Shown: positions 16,552 to 27,301 of the stretch, piece after piece
How positions within the stretch are numbered: position 1 is the first letter of the stretch
Layout: every line of letters starts with the position of its first letter
From: an uncultured Clostridia bacterium
GTDB lineage: Bacteria > Bacillota > Clostridia > Oscillospirales > Acutalibacteraceae
DNA length: 64,000 nucleotides
Assembly (NCBI GenBank): GCA_946407065.1
Contig: CAMJMQ010000001.1
Span: 1-64,000, forward strand
Reading direction: 5' to 3'
Position numbers and translations under genes: made by a program
The notes under the pieces: generated by a model
What the model was told of the DNA's origin: nothing
Seen by the model: the letters and a program-made list of their open reading frames with translations, nothing else
Databases searched by the model: none

Positions 16552-16588
16552 AAAAAGGTCTGGAATTTCATACTGAAATAGGGTATGA

Positions 16589-18364
<1,776 letters not shown>

Positions 18365-18385
18365 CTAAGCCACTATATATACAAA

Positions 18386-18496
18386 GTCGGAAGGCAACAC
18401 GCCTTCCGACTAAAGAAAAACACATAAGTTCCGTTATCGACATCGCCCTAATCGGAGCTGTGTTTTTGGCGCAGGCTTCGGCTTGCGCTTTTTTAT
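18386..18496. terminator. two hairpins after the serine recombinase
   Basis: GTCGGAAGGC-AACAC-GCCTTCCGAC forms a perfect 10-bp hairpin at 18386-18410, with its T-run on the minus strand. GCGCAGGC-TTCG-GCTTGCGC plus T6 at 18469-18496 is a good plus-strand terminator. The right end (att) of IME-A is expected between here and 18590, but I could not find its left-hand partner. Confidence 0.6.
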
Positions 18497-18602
18497 TTGT
18501 CACACATAGCAATTATGCGTGTATATACATTTGTAAATCATAAAACTTTTCTACACTTCAAATCATCTATACAATAGAAAAGCCCAAGAAAGGAAGATGA
18601 AA

Positions 18603-21600
18603 ATGAAGAAAAAACTATCGCTGTTCCTCGCGGTTCTGATTGTGGTTCTCACAGTCTTGACCGCCCTGCCGACTGCCGCCGCGAAATCCGTCAATCTCGC
18701 CGACAGCGGCGCGGACGTTTCACAGCTTGCCGACAGCGGCGTGGACGCTCCGACAATCACTAAGATAGAAAACCGAAGTAACGGAATCTATCTGGAATGG
18801 TCGAACGTCGGCGCGTATCAGTACGGCGTTAATGTCTACGATTATAACAACGAGGTAACGACCTACACCACCTCTTGCAGTCTACTTTACAAGAACGTCA
18901 AGGTCGGCACTACCTACTATTTTTATGTGTTCGGCGCGGACAAAAACAAAGACCCTGTCACCACTTTTGGCGAAACCTTTATCAGATACACGAATCCTAC
19001 TCAGCCGACGGTTGCTCCTACCACAAAGCCCACCACGGCACCCAAGCCGACGGTCGCGCCCACCACAAAGCCGACTACTGCTCCCACACCGACCAAGCTC
19101 AGCACCCCCATGATTACCGGCTTTGACAGCGTTGACAGCGGCGTGAAAATCACTTGGGGAAAAGTATCGGGTGCAGAGATATATCGTGTCTACTATAAAA
19201 GCAGTGACGGATGGACGAAGATAGGCGAAACTTCTTCAAATACATTTGTTCATCCCAATGTCAGCTCGGGCGCAACCTATACCTATACCGTTCGCTGTCT
19301 GAACGCGAATATGACCGAATTCACCAGTGATTTTTATTCTGCGGGATGGTCGTATACTTATAATATGGACACGCCGCAAATCACCAAATTAGAGAGTATG
19401 ACAAACGGCATCAAAATCACATGGGGCAAGGTTCCCAATGCCGCCAAGTATCGTGTGTATTATAAGAATGGCAACGGCAACTGGGTCAAGATGACCACTA
19501 CCGCCGCGACCTCATACCTCGATACCGATGTAACCAAAGGCACAACCTACACCTATACCGTTCGCTGTATCAGTGCCGATGAAAGCCACTTTACCAGTGC
19601 CTATAATAATAGCGGTTGGCGGTATGTTTATTCGCCTGTTCCATTGGGCGAATCGGCGATTTACACCGCGGGCGATACCGACCTTGACGGACAGGTCACC
19701 GTCATGGACGCGACCATGATTCAGTATGTTCTTGCCAACCTCAAAGCCGACACCTACAACGCGGTCGCCACACTCGGCAACGTCAATCCGTCCGATGATT
19801 TTGATATCTCCGACGCAACCTTTATAATGAGGAAGGTCGCGTCTGTCGCGATACCGTCCACCGTCACGGTCGGCAAGAAAAATGTCACGCTCGCGCTACC
19901 CGAATCGAGCACCTATTCCGCTCCCGCCGTAACCGCCGCTTCTACCGCTGACGGTATCAAGCTGACATGGAACAAGGTATCTGGCGCACCGCTCTACCGC
20001 ATATTCCAAAAGTCGGGCGGCAAGTGGTACCACATGGCTGATACGACCGCTTTGTCTTATACTGACACGAACGTCAAAGGCGGATCATCATACAGCTACG
20101 CCGTCCGTTGCGTGACGGCTGACCATCAAAAGCACCTTTCGCCGTTTTCTTCCCTTTTAACTCATACCTATTCCCCCTCTGTGGCTCCCACACAGGCTCC
20201 CACTCAGCCTGCGACTCAGGCCCCGACTGTAAAGCCTGCTGACCCGACTCCTACAGCAACCGTTACTCCTACTGTTCATGTCTATGACGGTAAGATTTCC
20301 GTTTCATGGAAGGCTGTAACAGGTGCTACGAAGTACGTTGTCAAGACCTACTTCGCGAGTCAGGGTATTAACAATCCCTTTGACACGAAAACCGTTACAA
20401 CGACCTCTACTACGATGAACCACGTGTTCACGAAAAAGGCAAACCAGTCTTACTACGGCGAAACGTTCCTCACAGCAGTCATCGCGTACAAAAACAACAT
20501 GGCTATTACGACTGCAAAGCCTATCAGCACAACAACTGTGCAGAAGGCTATCAGCCGCAGAGGCAACGAACGTATCCGTACTATTTTTACTGTCGGCAGA
20601 GATATCAACTTCTGCAATACCTGTGGTAAATGGATGAAGAACGCATACCAGACTAACCTGATGGGCAAAATCAGCCCTGATGAAGCTTGTATGAGTCATC
20701 AGCCTTATCACAAAGGCGCCGACAACTGCGGTGCCGGGTCCTACAGATGTTGGACTGTTCAGTGGCCTTCAGGTCTGATGAACTACGAACAGAGTGACAA
20801 TGCTAATTATCATCAGTACTGGAGTATTGTCGATACTAACTGGGCGTATGATTATTATCCCACTATTACAACTGCTCCGAGCATCTCTTCTATTCAGAAG
20901 GTAAGCTATACAAAGGAAATCCATCCTCAGCAGTTGGATAATACTATTTCTGTAAGTGACAGAACCGATTCCGCTCCGCTCATGCAGGCGGACGGTGCTC
21001 TGGAAATCTCCTTCAAGCCTGTTGACAGCAGTATCAAAATCTATGACATCTGGGTCAAGACAACTGACGCAAAGTCCGTCAATAAGCTCACTCAGATTCC
21101 CGCTGAGGGAGACAAGTATAATAACATCCCCCGATACAACGGTTTTGACGGCAGATGGACTTATGACGAAAAATACAACGACTGGGCTGTTATCGGTTAT
21201 GTCCTCGTGACAGACAGCGGCTATGAAAGCTATTGCTATTTCACCGATACACGTACAGGCAGTTTCTGTAATAAGACTGTCACTACGTCCAACCTGTCCA
21301 CTCTCGTATACACTTTGCCTAACTGGTATGGCAACGAGTATAATTCCTGCTATGACTGGAACATGCTCGATAACAATACCAAATACGAGTTTGCTATCCA
21401 GCCCCGACTGGACAGAGAAAGTGAAAACAAGTACTATTCCGACACTGTCCCGGCGGCACCCAGAGGTCAGTCCAAGTCCTATACCTGGACCGGTCGTGAC
21501 TATGAGTATTATACAGAAAATAATGCTTATTTCCAGGGAGCATCATTCAGAGATGACGGTTTCAAAACCAAATCTCTTGAATTGTATGCGGAACAGAGAA

Positions 21601-22160
21601 ATCTGAACTGGAAAACATGGGGCAACTTCGAATTGTTCCAGCTTGGTCATGATGACCATACGGGAAAAGACTATATCAAAGACTCAGTAAACATGGCTCT
21701 TACCAACGGATACCGCATTCCCGCTCGTACCAACTTCCAACACAATGGAGACATTTACGAATGGAAAGGTTACAATCAAGACGGTAACTATGCGCTGACA
21801 ACACGAACCGCTGTAATCAAACATGCAAGCACGCATCATGAAGGAAACACAGTCAACATCACCATTGCATCAAACGGCGTTTATGCAAGAACCTCTCTGT
21901 ATGATATCTGGTCCAAACGTAATAACTATGGCAAACACATCACATTGACTGACCATAATATTCCGTATTATGACCCGCTGTGCTATGAATTCACTATTGA
22001 CGGTCAGTACAGATATTACTATGAAGATATCGACGCGAACTTCGTGAAACAAAAACCGTCCAACTACACGCCTGCGGTACCGGATTCGAAGGCTACAAGA
22101 AAGAGTACGAATGAACATTTGTATGAAAGTGAGATTCGTCCGGACCTGTATAAAAAGTGA
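18603..22160 (+). CDS. secreted FN3-repeat protein with internal dockerin
   Basis: A 1185-residue extracellular protein. Signal peptide: MKKKLSLFLAVLIVVLTVLT, processed near AAA-KS. FN3-like modules lie at about 48-130, 165-255, 258-345 and 435-525 (YRVYYKSSDGWTKIGE, YTYTVRC repeats), separated by Pro-Thr linkers. A type I dockerin sits at about 355-415 (AGDTDLDGQVTVMDATMIQY, then FDISDATFIMRKV). The last 550 residues are unlike any domain I know and contain Cys pairs (FCNTCGKWMK). Dockerins usually lie at a terminus, so the internal place is odd. Start ATG 18603 has GGAAG six bases upstream. Likely attached to a cohesin scaffold at the cell surface. Confidence 0.82.
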   Translation: MKKKLSLFLAVLIVVLTVLTALPTAAAKSVNLADSGADVSQLADSGVDAPTITKIENRSNGIYLEWSNVGAYQYGVNVYDYNNEVTTYTTSCSLLYKNVKVGTTYYFYVFGADKNKDPVTTFGETFIRYTNPTQPTVAPTTKPTTAPKPTVAPTTKPTTAPTPTKLSTPMITGFDSVDSGVKITWGKVSGAEIYRVYYKSSDGWTKIGETSSNTFVHPNVSSGATYTYTVRCLNANMTEFTSDFYSAGWSYTYNMDTPQITKLESMTNGIKITWGKVPNAAKYRVYYKNGNGNWVKMTTTAATSYLDTDVTKGTTYTYTVRCISADESHFTSAYNNSGWRYVYSPVPLGESAIYTAGDTDLDGQVTVMDATMIQYVLANLKADTYNAVATLGNVNPSDDFDISDATFIMRKVASVAIPSTVTVGKKNVTLALPESSTYSAPAVTAASTADGIKLTWNKVSGAPLYRIFQKSGGKWYHMADTTALSYTDTNVKGGSSYSYAVRCVTADHQKHLSPFSSLLTHTYSPSVAPTQAPTQPATQAPTVKPADPTPTATVTPTVHVYDGKISVSWKAVTGATKYVVKTYFASQGINNPFDTKTVTTTSTTMNHVFTKKANQSYYGETFLTAVIAYKNNMAITTAKPISTTTVQKAISRRGNERIRTIFTVGRDINFCNTCGKWMKNAYQTNLMGKISPDEACMSHQPYHKGADNCGAGSYRCWTVQWPSGLMNYEQSDNANYHQYWSIVDTNWAYDYYPTITTAPSISSIQKVSYTKEIHPQQLDNTISVSDRTDSAPLMQADGALEISFKPVDSSIKIYDIWVKTTDAKSVNKLTQIPAEGDKYNNIPRYNGFDGRWTYDEKYNDWAVIGYVLVTDSGYESYCYFTDTRTGSFCNKTVTTSNLSTLVYTLPNWYGNEYNSCYDWNMLDNNTKYEFAIQPRLDRESENKYYSDTVPAAPRGQSKSYTWTGRDYEYYTENNAYFQGASFRDDGFKTKSLELYAEQRNLNWKTWGNFELFQLGHDDHTGKDYIKDSVNMALTNGYRIPARTNFQHNGDIYEWKGYNQDGNYALTTRTAVIKHASTHHEGNTVNITIASNGVYARTSLYDIWSKRNNYGKHITLTDHNIPYYDPLCYEFTIDGQYRYYYEDIDANFVKQKPSNYTPAVPDSKATRKSTNEHLYESEIRPDLYKK

Positions 22161-22260
22161 TTAGGTAAACCAAACAACCCTAGGACAGGTAATTTTCCTG
22201 CCTTGCGGCAGGAAGGTAAAAGGTAAAAGGTTTTCCCAAAAAGTTAACATCCAGTACATC

Positions 22261-22324
22261 AAATTCACCTCGAAAAATGGTATAATCTAAGTAGATTGAA
22301 TCCCATTGAATCCGAGGTGAATTT
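22261..22324. promoter_or_regulatory. 12-bp inverted repeat flanking a promoter
   Basis: AAATTCACCTCG at 22261-22272 and its perfect complement CGAGGTGAATTT at 22313-22324 flank a TATAAT at 22281-22286. The right arm contains the Shine-Dalgarno of the four-helix-bundle gene. The left arm is upstream of the -10, so the pair cannot form one RNA hairpin from this promoter; it looks like a two-site DNA operator. A GC-rich hairpin (TTCCTGCC-TTGC-GGCAGGAA) is at about 22193-22212. Confidence 0.45.
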
Positions 22325-22330
22325 TTGTTT

Positions 22331-22687
22331 ATGGCTGAAAGTTTAATGTTCACGAAAGCTCGAAAATTGGCTCCTAAAATTGTGATTCTCTCTGACTTTA
22401 TCCGTAAGAGATACGGCGAGAAAGATATGACCAACCAACTGAAAAGAAGTGCAACGAGTATCGGGGCAAACTTAGCCGAAGCCCACTACGCCGAAAGCAC
22501 CGCCGACTTGCTCCACAAGCAAAAGATAGCCCTCAAAGAGGCGAACGAAACCAAGTATTGGCTCGAAGTCCTCTGGGAGAGCGGCTACCTCGCCGAGGCA
22601 GATTACAAGGGTGCAAGCGGAGCGGTCGAGGAAATCATCAAGATAGTAGCAAAATCCGTCAGCACATTATCGAAAAGGTCATCTTAA
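22331..22687 (+). CDS. four-helix bundle protein (23S rRNA-IVP/Avd-like)
   Basis: A 118-residue helical protein. LTKxARK-type start, then TNQLKRSATSIGANLAEAHY and KIALKEANETKYWLEVLWES are hallmarks of the S23/IVP four-helix-bundle family. Relatives are found inserted in 23S rRNA genes or beside diversity-generating retroelements (Avd), but most are stand-alone genes of unknown role. There is no reverse transcriptase nearby. ATG 22331 or TTG 22325 can serve as start after GAGGTGA. A strong terminator follows. Confidence 0.85.
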   Translation: MAESLMFTKARKLAPKIVILSDFIRKRYGEKDMTNQLKRSATSIGANLAEAHYAESTADLLHKQKIALKEANETKYWLEVLWESGYLAEADYKGASGAVEEIIKIVAKSVSTLSKRSS

Positions 22688-22704
22688 ATATGTAAAGAAG
22701 AAAG

Positions 22705-22747
22705 CCCACATGACACGCGCAACGCGCGTGATCATGTGGGTTTTTTG
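22705..22747 (+). terminator. Rho-independent terminator
   Basis: CCCACATGA pairs with TCATGTGGG around a GC-rich inner stem (CACGCGC/GCGCGTG), followed by TTTTTT. It ends the four-helix-bundle gene. Confidence 0.85.
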
Positions 22748-22839
22748 TTTGTATGCAATATACAAAATACAAGGGTGGAATAATAGAAAGACGGTTGCCG
22801 CCGTCGGCTTTACTTTGGCGGTACGCACGATGTTGTATA

Positions 22840-23345
22840 GCAGTATAAACCCTATACTTTAAATCTTATATTAATTATATATATAGTATATATCGCGCGC
22901 ACGCGCGCGGGTACATTATTATATTTATGCGCGTATGCGCGCACGTGAGAATTAACGCATGAAAGCCCTACAAGCATAGGTTAGAAGATAGTGTGTACCG
23001 CATTGTCGTACCGATCAGGCGGTACGGACGATGATGTTTCGCGGGTGTTTTTTACTACGTTTATTCTCTCAACTTCGTAGTTTTTACTACGTTCGCCGCG
23101 CCGTCCTACAAAAAAGGAGCAGGAAGAAGTGGGGGCGTTTCGTTTAAACCAGTCGTTTTGAACTACACAAACTACGATGTTACTACGATTACAACTACGT
23201 TTTTTTATTGTTAAAAATCGCTTAAACAGTGGATATTATATGTGTTTACTACGTTTACTACGATAATATAAAGTTAATATAGAAAACTTGAAAAAAGTAA
23301 AATATATATAGTAGATTTTAAATTAACGTAGTTTTCGTAGTAACG
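22840..23345. repeat. alternating GC tract and ACTACG repeat cluster
   Basis: A 690-bp gap without genes. At 22870-22950 AT-alternating DNA is followed by CGCGCGCACGCGCGCG and TATGCGCGCACGTG, purine-pyrimidine alternation of the Z-DNA type. From 23050 to 23340 the hexamer ACTACG occurs about seven times on the plus strand and its complement about three times, in AT-rich surroundings. The cluster precedes the primase gene of element B and resembles iterons of an origin of replication. Confidence 0.5.
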
Positions 23346-23432
23346 ACCGATTTGACAAGTAATGATTCATACCCACATCCCCTTTCCCATGCTGTATTTT
23401 TGGGGGTGCAGGGGGAGATAGGGCGTTTAAGA

Positions 23433-24545
23433 TTACCTCTTGTTTTGATTTTCCTTTGGGTTTATCACCGTGTAGTAATTAGATAAATCCTGTAATCGTA
23501 TTCTGTATTCAAGCTCAACAGGGTGTGCCGGTATGGATTCAGAAGCGTACTCCATGCTGATATCATTACGCAGCTTTTCTTCGTCTATGCTGATACAATG
23601 TTTTGTAATGTAATCAAAAACGATATCCTGTTTTGCTTGCTCGACCATTTCTTCTATTTCATCTATAATCGCGCGCTCTCTGGAATTATGGTATCGTTCT
23701 ATCCAATTATTTTGCTCCTCTTCTGGTAATGAAAGTATATATTTGGTTGTGGTCTCAGAGATATTCGCTACTCTCATTCCTATCCGATTAAAGGTTATAA
23801 CATCGTATACTATCTCAGCAAAACGGTCTCTTAATTTTTCTAATTCATCTTCCTTACTTCCGTCAATCTCACTCTCAAACAGTTCATCTTTTTCCTTTTC
23901 GATGTGCTTGTATTCATTGGCTCTAGCTTGTAACCCCTCAAGATACTTAATTGTTTCAGTGAGATTATTTATTTCTTCTAGCTTCTTAGTTTTCTCCTTT
24001 TGTTGATTTTTGGCATCGTATGAAGGATATTGCTTTTGACTAAGATGGTTTAAGGATTCTGTTTTATATTTCTTAATTTCTGTATTTATTCCTATACTCC
24101 ATTTAATGAATATGTCATAAAGATAGGAATTCAATAACAATTCTACAACGTCTGAATCGAGAAAGTAATTATTTCCTTTTTTATGGTATGGAAGTACGCC
24201 TGTCTTTATGAATTCGCGGATATAATGAGAAGAACTATTGTGGTATTTATCATATAAAGCCAGAGCTTTTGCAGATTCTATATCTTCGATTTCAGCGAAG
24301 TCGCTTTTCAAAACAATATCAACCAGTTTAGATGTGCTTTGTTTTTCCTTTGACTCGGAATCAATATGCTTATCCTCAAACGCTTCTTTCAAGCGCTTCT
24401 TTTCTTTTTTATAATTTGTGGGTGTTAATAAACCAGTAAATCTAAAAGGTTTACGTGCCAATTGGAGCAAATCATTTATATCAAATTCCTTTTTATCTTT
24501 GGGTGCGGAAATATAGCCTTGTTGTGAGGCAAAATGTTTTTTCAT
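23433..24545 (-). CDS. unknown coiled-coil protein of element B
   Basis: A 370-residue, highly charged protein. The N-terminal KPFRFTGLLTPTNYKKEKKR is followed by a region with a helix-turn-helix-like element (ALYDKYHNSSSHYIREFIKTG then VLPYHKKGNNYFLDSDVVEL). A long coiled coil (KEKTKKLEEINNLTETIKYL and on to about residue 240) and a helical C-terminus come after. No family is recognised. It is divergent from the primase and shares the repeat region side, so a replication, partition or regulatory job for element B is possible. Start has AAAGGA upstream. Confidence 0.5.
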   Translation of the reverse strand: MKKHFASQQGYISAPKDKKEFDINDLLQLARKPFRFTGLLTPTNYKKEKKRLKEAFEDKHIDSESKEKQSTSKLVDIVLKSDFAEIEDIESAKALALYDKYHNSSSHYIREFIKTGVLPYHKKGNNYFLDSDVVELLLNSYLYDIFIKWSIGINTEIKKYKTESLNHLSQKQYPSYDAKNQQKEKTKKLEEINNLTETIKYLEGLQARANEYKHIEKEKDELFESEIDGSKEDELEKLRDRFAEIVYDVITFNRIGMRVANISETTTKYILSLPEEEQNNWIERYHNSRERAIIDEIEEMVEQAKQDIVFDYITKHCISIDEEKLRNDISMEYASESIPAHPVELEYRIRLQDLSNYYTVINPKENQNKR

Positions 24546-24834
24546 ATTTTTTTCCTTTTTTTACGTACATTTGGATTTCTGAGCGTGTCGCAAAACATGT
24601 TTTACGTACTTTTTTGATTGCCATTTTTATTTTCACATCAATAATACAAGAAAATTGTTCAAAAATCAAGGAAATATGCGGCTTTCGGGATGTACGTCAT
24701 TTTTTCTGAAAAAAATTCATTATTATGCTAAAATGAACTCGCTTTCGAGGGCGACGGTACCGAATAAGCTCTTGCGAGCAAGAAAGAATCAGCGCTGACC
24801 TTTCGACCCAAATACAGAAAAGGAGGTCATCTAT

Positions 24835-26529
24835 ATGAATGATGACATCACCGCTGTCCTTGACAGCGGCGGGCTTGACCCGCCAGACAATACGCATAAC
24901 AACATTAACGGAACGTCAACAACGAGGAGATATATTTCTGCTTCGCTGGATGGTATACTCCAAGACGTAACTGTCAACTACTTAAACAGCTTAGACCCAG
25001 ACAACCCCCCGTTACCCTCTCAGATTCGCGCAGAGCTTCTCGGAGAAATGCGTCACGAGATTAAACTGCATAATGCGTGTGTTGATAAGGAAGATAGATT
25101 TCCCTTGCCTAAGGTGATATGTGCGCCAAGTATTGCAGACATTTTGATACGCTGTCATTCGGTAAAACATATCCTTTATTCAGAGGATGACGAACTTGAA
25201 AATACCAATATTTTTGGGTACTATTCTAACTCTGGTTCACATTTAGGAGTTTATGTCACCTCAGAGACACAAATCGCACGTCTTTCTAGGCTGTACAATT
25301 ATTCTATTAAGAAAGCAGAACTTAACGACATTTATCAGAATTTAGCTGAACGCGCTCCAAGAGTTTACCGGTGTGACAACCCCAACCTTGTTCCGGTTAA
25401 TAATGGGATTTTTGACTACAAAGCAAAACAACTTCTCGACTTTTCGCCTGAGTATGTTTTTACAGCGAAATCAAAGGTGAATTATAATCCGTCTGCTCAA
25501 AACATCGTCATACACAATGATGTGGATGGAACAGACTGGGATATCGAATCGTGGATGTCTAGCTTGTCTGATGACCCCGAAATCGTTAATCTGTTATGGG
25601 AAATCTTAGGTGCTGTTTTGCGATGTAATGTCAAATGGGATGTTGGAGCATTTTTTATGTCGTCACTCGGCAACAACGGCAAGGGTACGCTCTGCGAATT
25701 ATTGCGCGGACTATGCGGGAAAGGTTCATATGTTACTTTACCGTTATCGGAATTTAGCAAAGAATTCTCAATGTCCACCCTAGTAAGAGCAAATGCCATC
25801 ATCACAGATGAAAATGACTTTTTGTATCTGGACAAAGTTGCTCGAATTAAGGCAGTTATCACTTCCGACCCGATTTATGTTAACAGAAAACAAATGGTTC
25901 CAATAACCCTTCGCTTTAAAGGGTTCATGGTTCAGTGTTTGAATGATGAATCGCCGCGCTTCAAGGACAAGACGAATTCTTTGTATCGGCGAATTCTGCC
26001 AGTTCCTTTCACAAAGTGCTTTACGGGCAAGGAACGTAAATACATAAAAGGTGATTACGTTCATCGTCAAGAAGTCCTCGAATACGTTGTATTTAAGGTA
26101 CTCAATATGAATTACGATGTATTATCCTTCCCAACTGCGTGTCGTATGTTGTTGGACGACATTATGCTGAATAATGATTTTGTCAGCCAATTTCTTGAAG
26201 ATGTTTTGCCGCAGTGCAAATGGAATCTTGTTCCCTATGAGTTCCTTTACCAACTGTACTGTACGTACTTAAAGAAATGGAATCCATCTGGTACTCCTGA
26301 AGGATTTTACTCGTTTAACAAACGAGTGCGAGAGCTATTACACAATAGTCCTGATTGGGATGCTAAAAAAGTTCCCGTGAAAACAGGAACAAAGATGGAC
26401 GCTCCAGAACCGTTGATAGTAAAATATCAACTCGAAGAGTGGTATAATCCTTTATATAAAGGTCCGGATGTTGATAAGTTAGCACATCCTCCTTTAAAGT
26501 ATGAATATCGAGGAATTGTCCGCAAATAA
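24835..26529 (+). CDS. P4-type primase/SF3 helicase replication protein
   Basis: A 564-residue protein of the phage/plasmid primase P4 family C-terminal part (D5_N plus SF3 helicase). The D5_N-like region is at about 170-260 (NPNLVPVNNGIFDYKAKQLL). The helicase has Walker A GAFFMSSLGNNGKGTLCELL, Walker B-like ANAIITDENDF, and the C motif FMVQCLNDESPRFKDK with Arg finger SLYRRILPVPF. It would open and unwind the origin of element B. No zinc-toprim primase domain is seen at the N-terminus. Start ATG follows AAAGGAGG. A GC-rich hairpin follows the stop codon. Confidence 0.9.
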   Translation: MNDDITAVLDSGGLDPPDNTHNNINGTSTTRRYISASLDGILQDVTVNYLNSLDPDNPPLPSQIRAELLGEMRHEIKLHNACVDKEDRFPLPKVICAPSIADILIRCHSVKHILYSEDDELENTNIFGYYSNSGSHLGVYVTSETQIARLSRLYNYSIKKAELNDIYQNLAERAPRVYRCDNPNLVPVNNGIFDYKAKQLLDFSPEYVFTAKSKVNYNPSAQNIVIHNDVDGTDWDIESWMSSLSDDPEIVNLLWEILGAVLRCNVKWDVGAFFMSSLGNNGKGTLCELLRGLCGKGSYVTLPLSEFSKEFSMSTLVRANAIITDENDFLYLDKVARIKAVITSDPIYVNRKQMVPITLRFKGFMVQCLNDESPRFKDKTNSLYRRILPVPFTKCFTGKERKYIKGDYVHRQEVLEYVVFKVLNMNYDVLSFPTACRMLLDDIMLNNDFVSQFLEDVLPQCKWNLVPYEFLYQLYCTYLKKWNPSGTPEGFYSFNKRVRELLHNSPDWDAKKVPVKTGTKMDAPEPLIVKYQLEEWYNPLYKGPDVDKLAHPPLKYEYRGIVRK

Positions 26530-26534
26530 TCTGC

Positions 26535-26562
26535 TATCCCCGCTCGCTAGCGGGCGGGGATC
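26535..26562 (+). terminator. intergenic hairpin after the primase gene
   Basis: ATCCCCGC and GCGGGGAT pair around a short loop containing GCTAGC, 6 bp after the primase stop codon. There is no T-run, so it may be an attenuator or RNA-stability element rather than a terminator before the next gene. Confidence 0.45.
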
Positions 26563-26584
26563 AAGAATGAAAGGAATTTTTAAT

Positions 26585-26941
26585 ATGAACAAATATTACT
26601 CACTTGTAGATTTAGATAATCAAGAAGAAATTACATATCAGATGAATATTGACATCAATGACAGAAACGTCGTTGTTATTGATATTGCCTTAGAGCAGGA
26701 GAAGATTGACATTTGCCATTTTTCTCAGGATTTACAGTTTGCTTTGCATATGGTTAACAATGTTTTGGGGAAAGATAGTACTAACCCTGCTTTGTATAAC
26801 TTTACTTCTTATTCTATCGCAATAGATAAGGAAAAGAAGAAGATCGTAACGACAATTACTAGTAAGAATTATCGTCCCGAACTCCTTTTCGCAGAGATTT
26901 CCAGTGCTTTTCACGAAGTTTATATGTCATTTTTTGTGTGA
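26585..26941 (+). CDS. small hypothetical protein of element B
   Basis: A 118-residue protein starting at ATG 26585 with AAAGGAA upstream. The sequence is acidic and beta-rich at the N-terminus (YYSLVDLDNQEEITYQMNID), then has a helix (HFSQDLQFALHMVNNVLG) and a second strand-rich part. I do not recognise it. It is co-directional with the primase and excisionase and so part of the element. Confidence 0.55.
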   Translation: MNKYYSLVDLDNQEEITYQMNIDINDRNVVVIDIALEQEKIDICHFSQDLQFALHMVNNVLGKDSTNPALYNFTSYSIAIDKEKKKIVTTITSKNYRPELLFAEISSAFHEVYMSFFV

Positions 26942-27040
26942 TGACTAACTAAAGTTTTATTACTGCATTTGTGAGCAGAAATAACGTAAGATTGGTGTTT
27001 GAATAAATAGAGAAAATTGTTAATATAGAAGGATTCTAAT

Positions 27041-27220
27041 ATGAATAATGAAATTGTATTATTGAACAGTTTTGAGGTTGCAAGTATTTTGCGAACCTCT
27101 CCTGCAACCGCCAGAGCCATAATGAAAAAGCGTGACTTTCCCTTGCTGAGAATTGGGCGAAATCTCATGGTAGAAAAAGGCTCATTTTACAAATGGCTAC
27201 AGAGTCGGCACGCTATATAG
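27041..27220 (+). CDS. xis: excisionase-like HTH protein
   Basis: A 59-residue protein: NSFEVASILRTSPATARAIM, then KKRDFPLLRIGRNLMVEKG and FYKWLQ. This is the winged-helix MerR-like fold of small excisionases, in which a helix-turn-helix reads the att arms. It lies 81 bp before the integrase, the usual xis-int order. A similar protein is at 40229-40444. Start ATG 27041 follows GAAGGA at proper distance. Confidence 0.82.
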   Translation: MNNEIVLLNSFEVASILRTSPATARAIMKKRDFPLLRIGRNLMVEKGSFYKWLQSRHAI

Positions 27221-27301
27221 AATATACCAAGAATATTGACAGGCGCGGACTGTCTATGATAGAATAATCACAGACAGTCCGTATCTGCCTAGCGGGAAAG
27301 G

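Noticed and set aside
22331..22687. Avd-like four-helix bundle as part of a diversity-generating retroelement
   Set aside because: No reverse transcriptase and no template/variable repeat pair was found in the window; most members of this family are unrelated to such systems.
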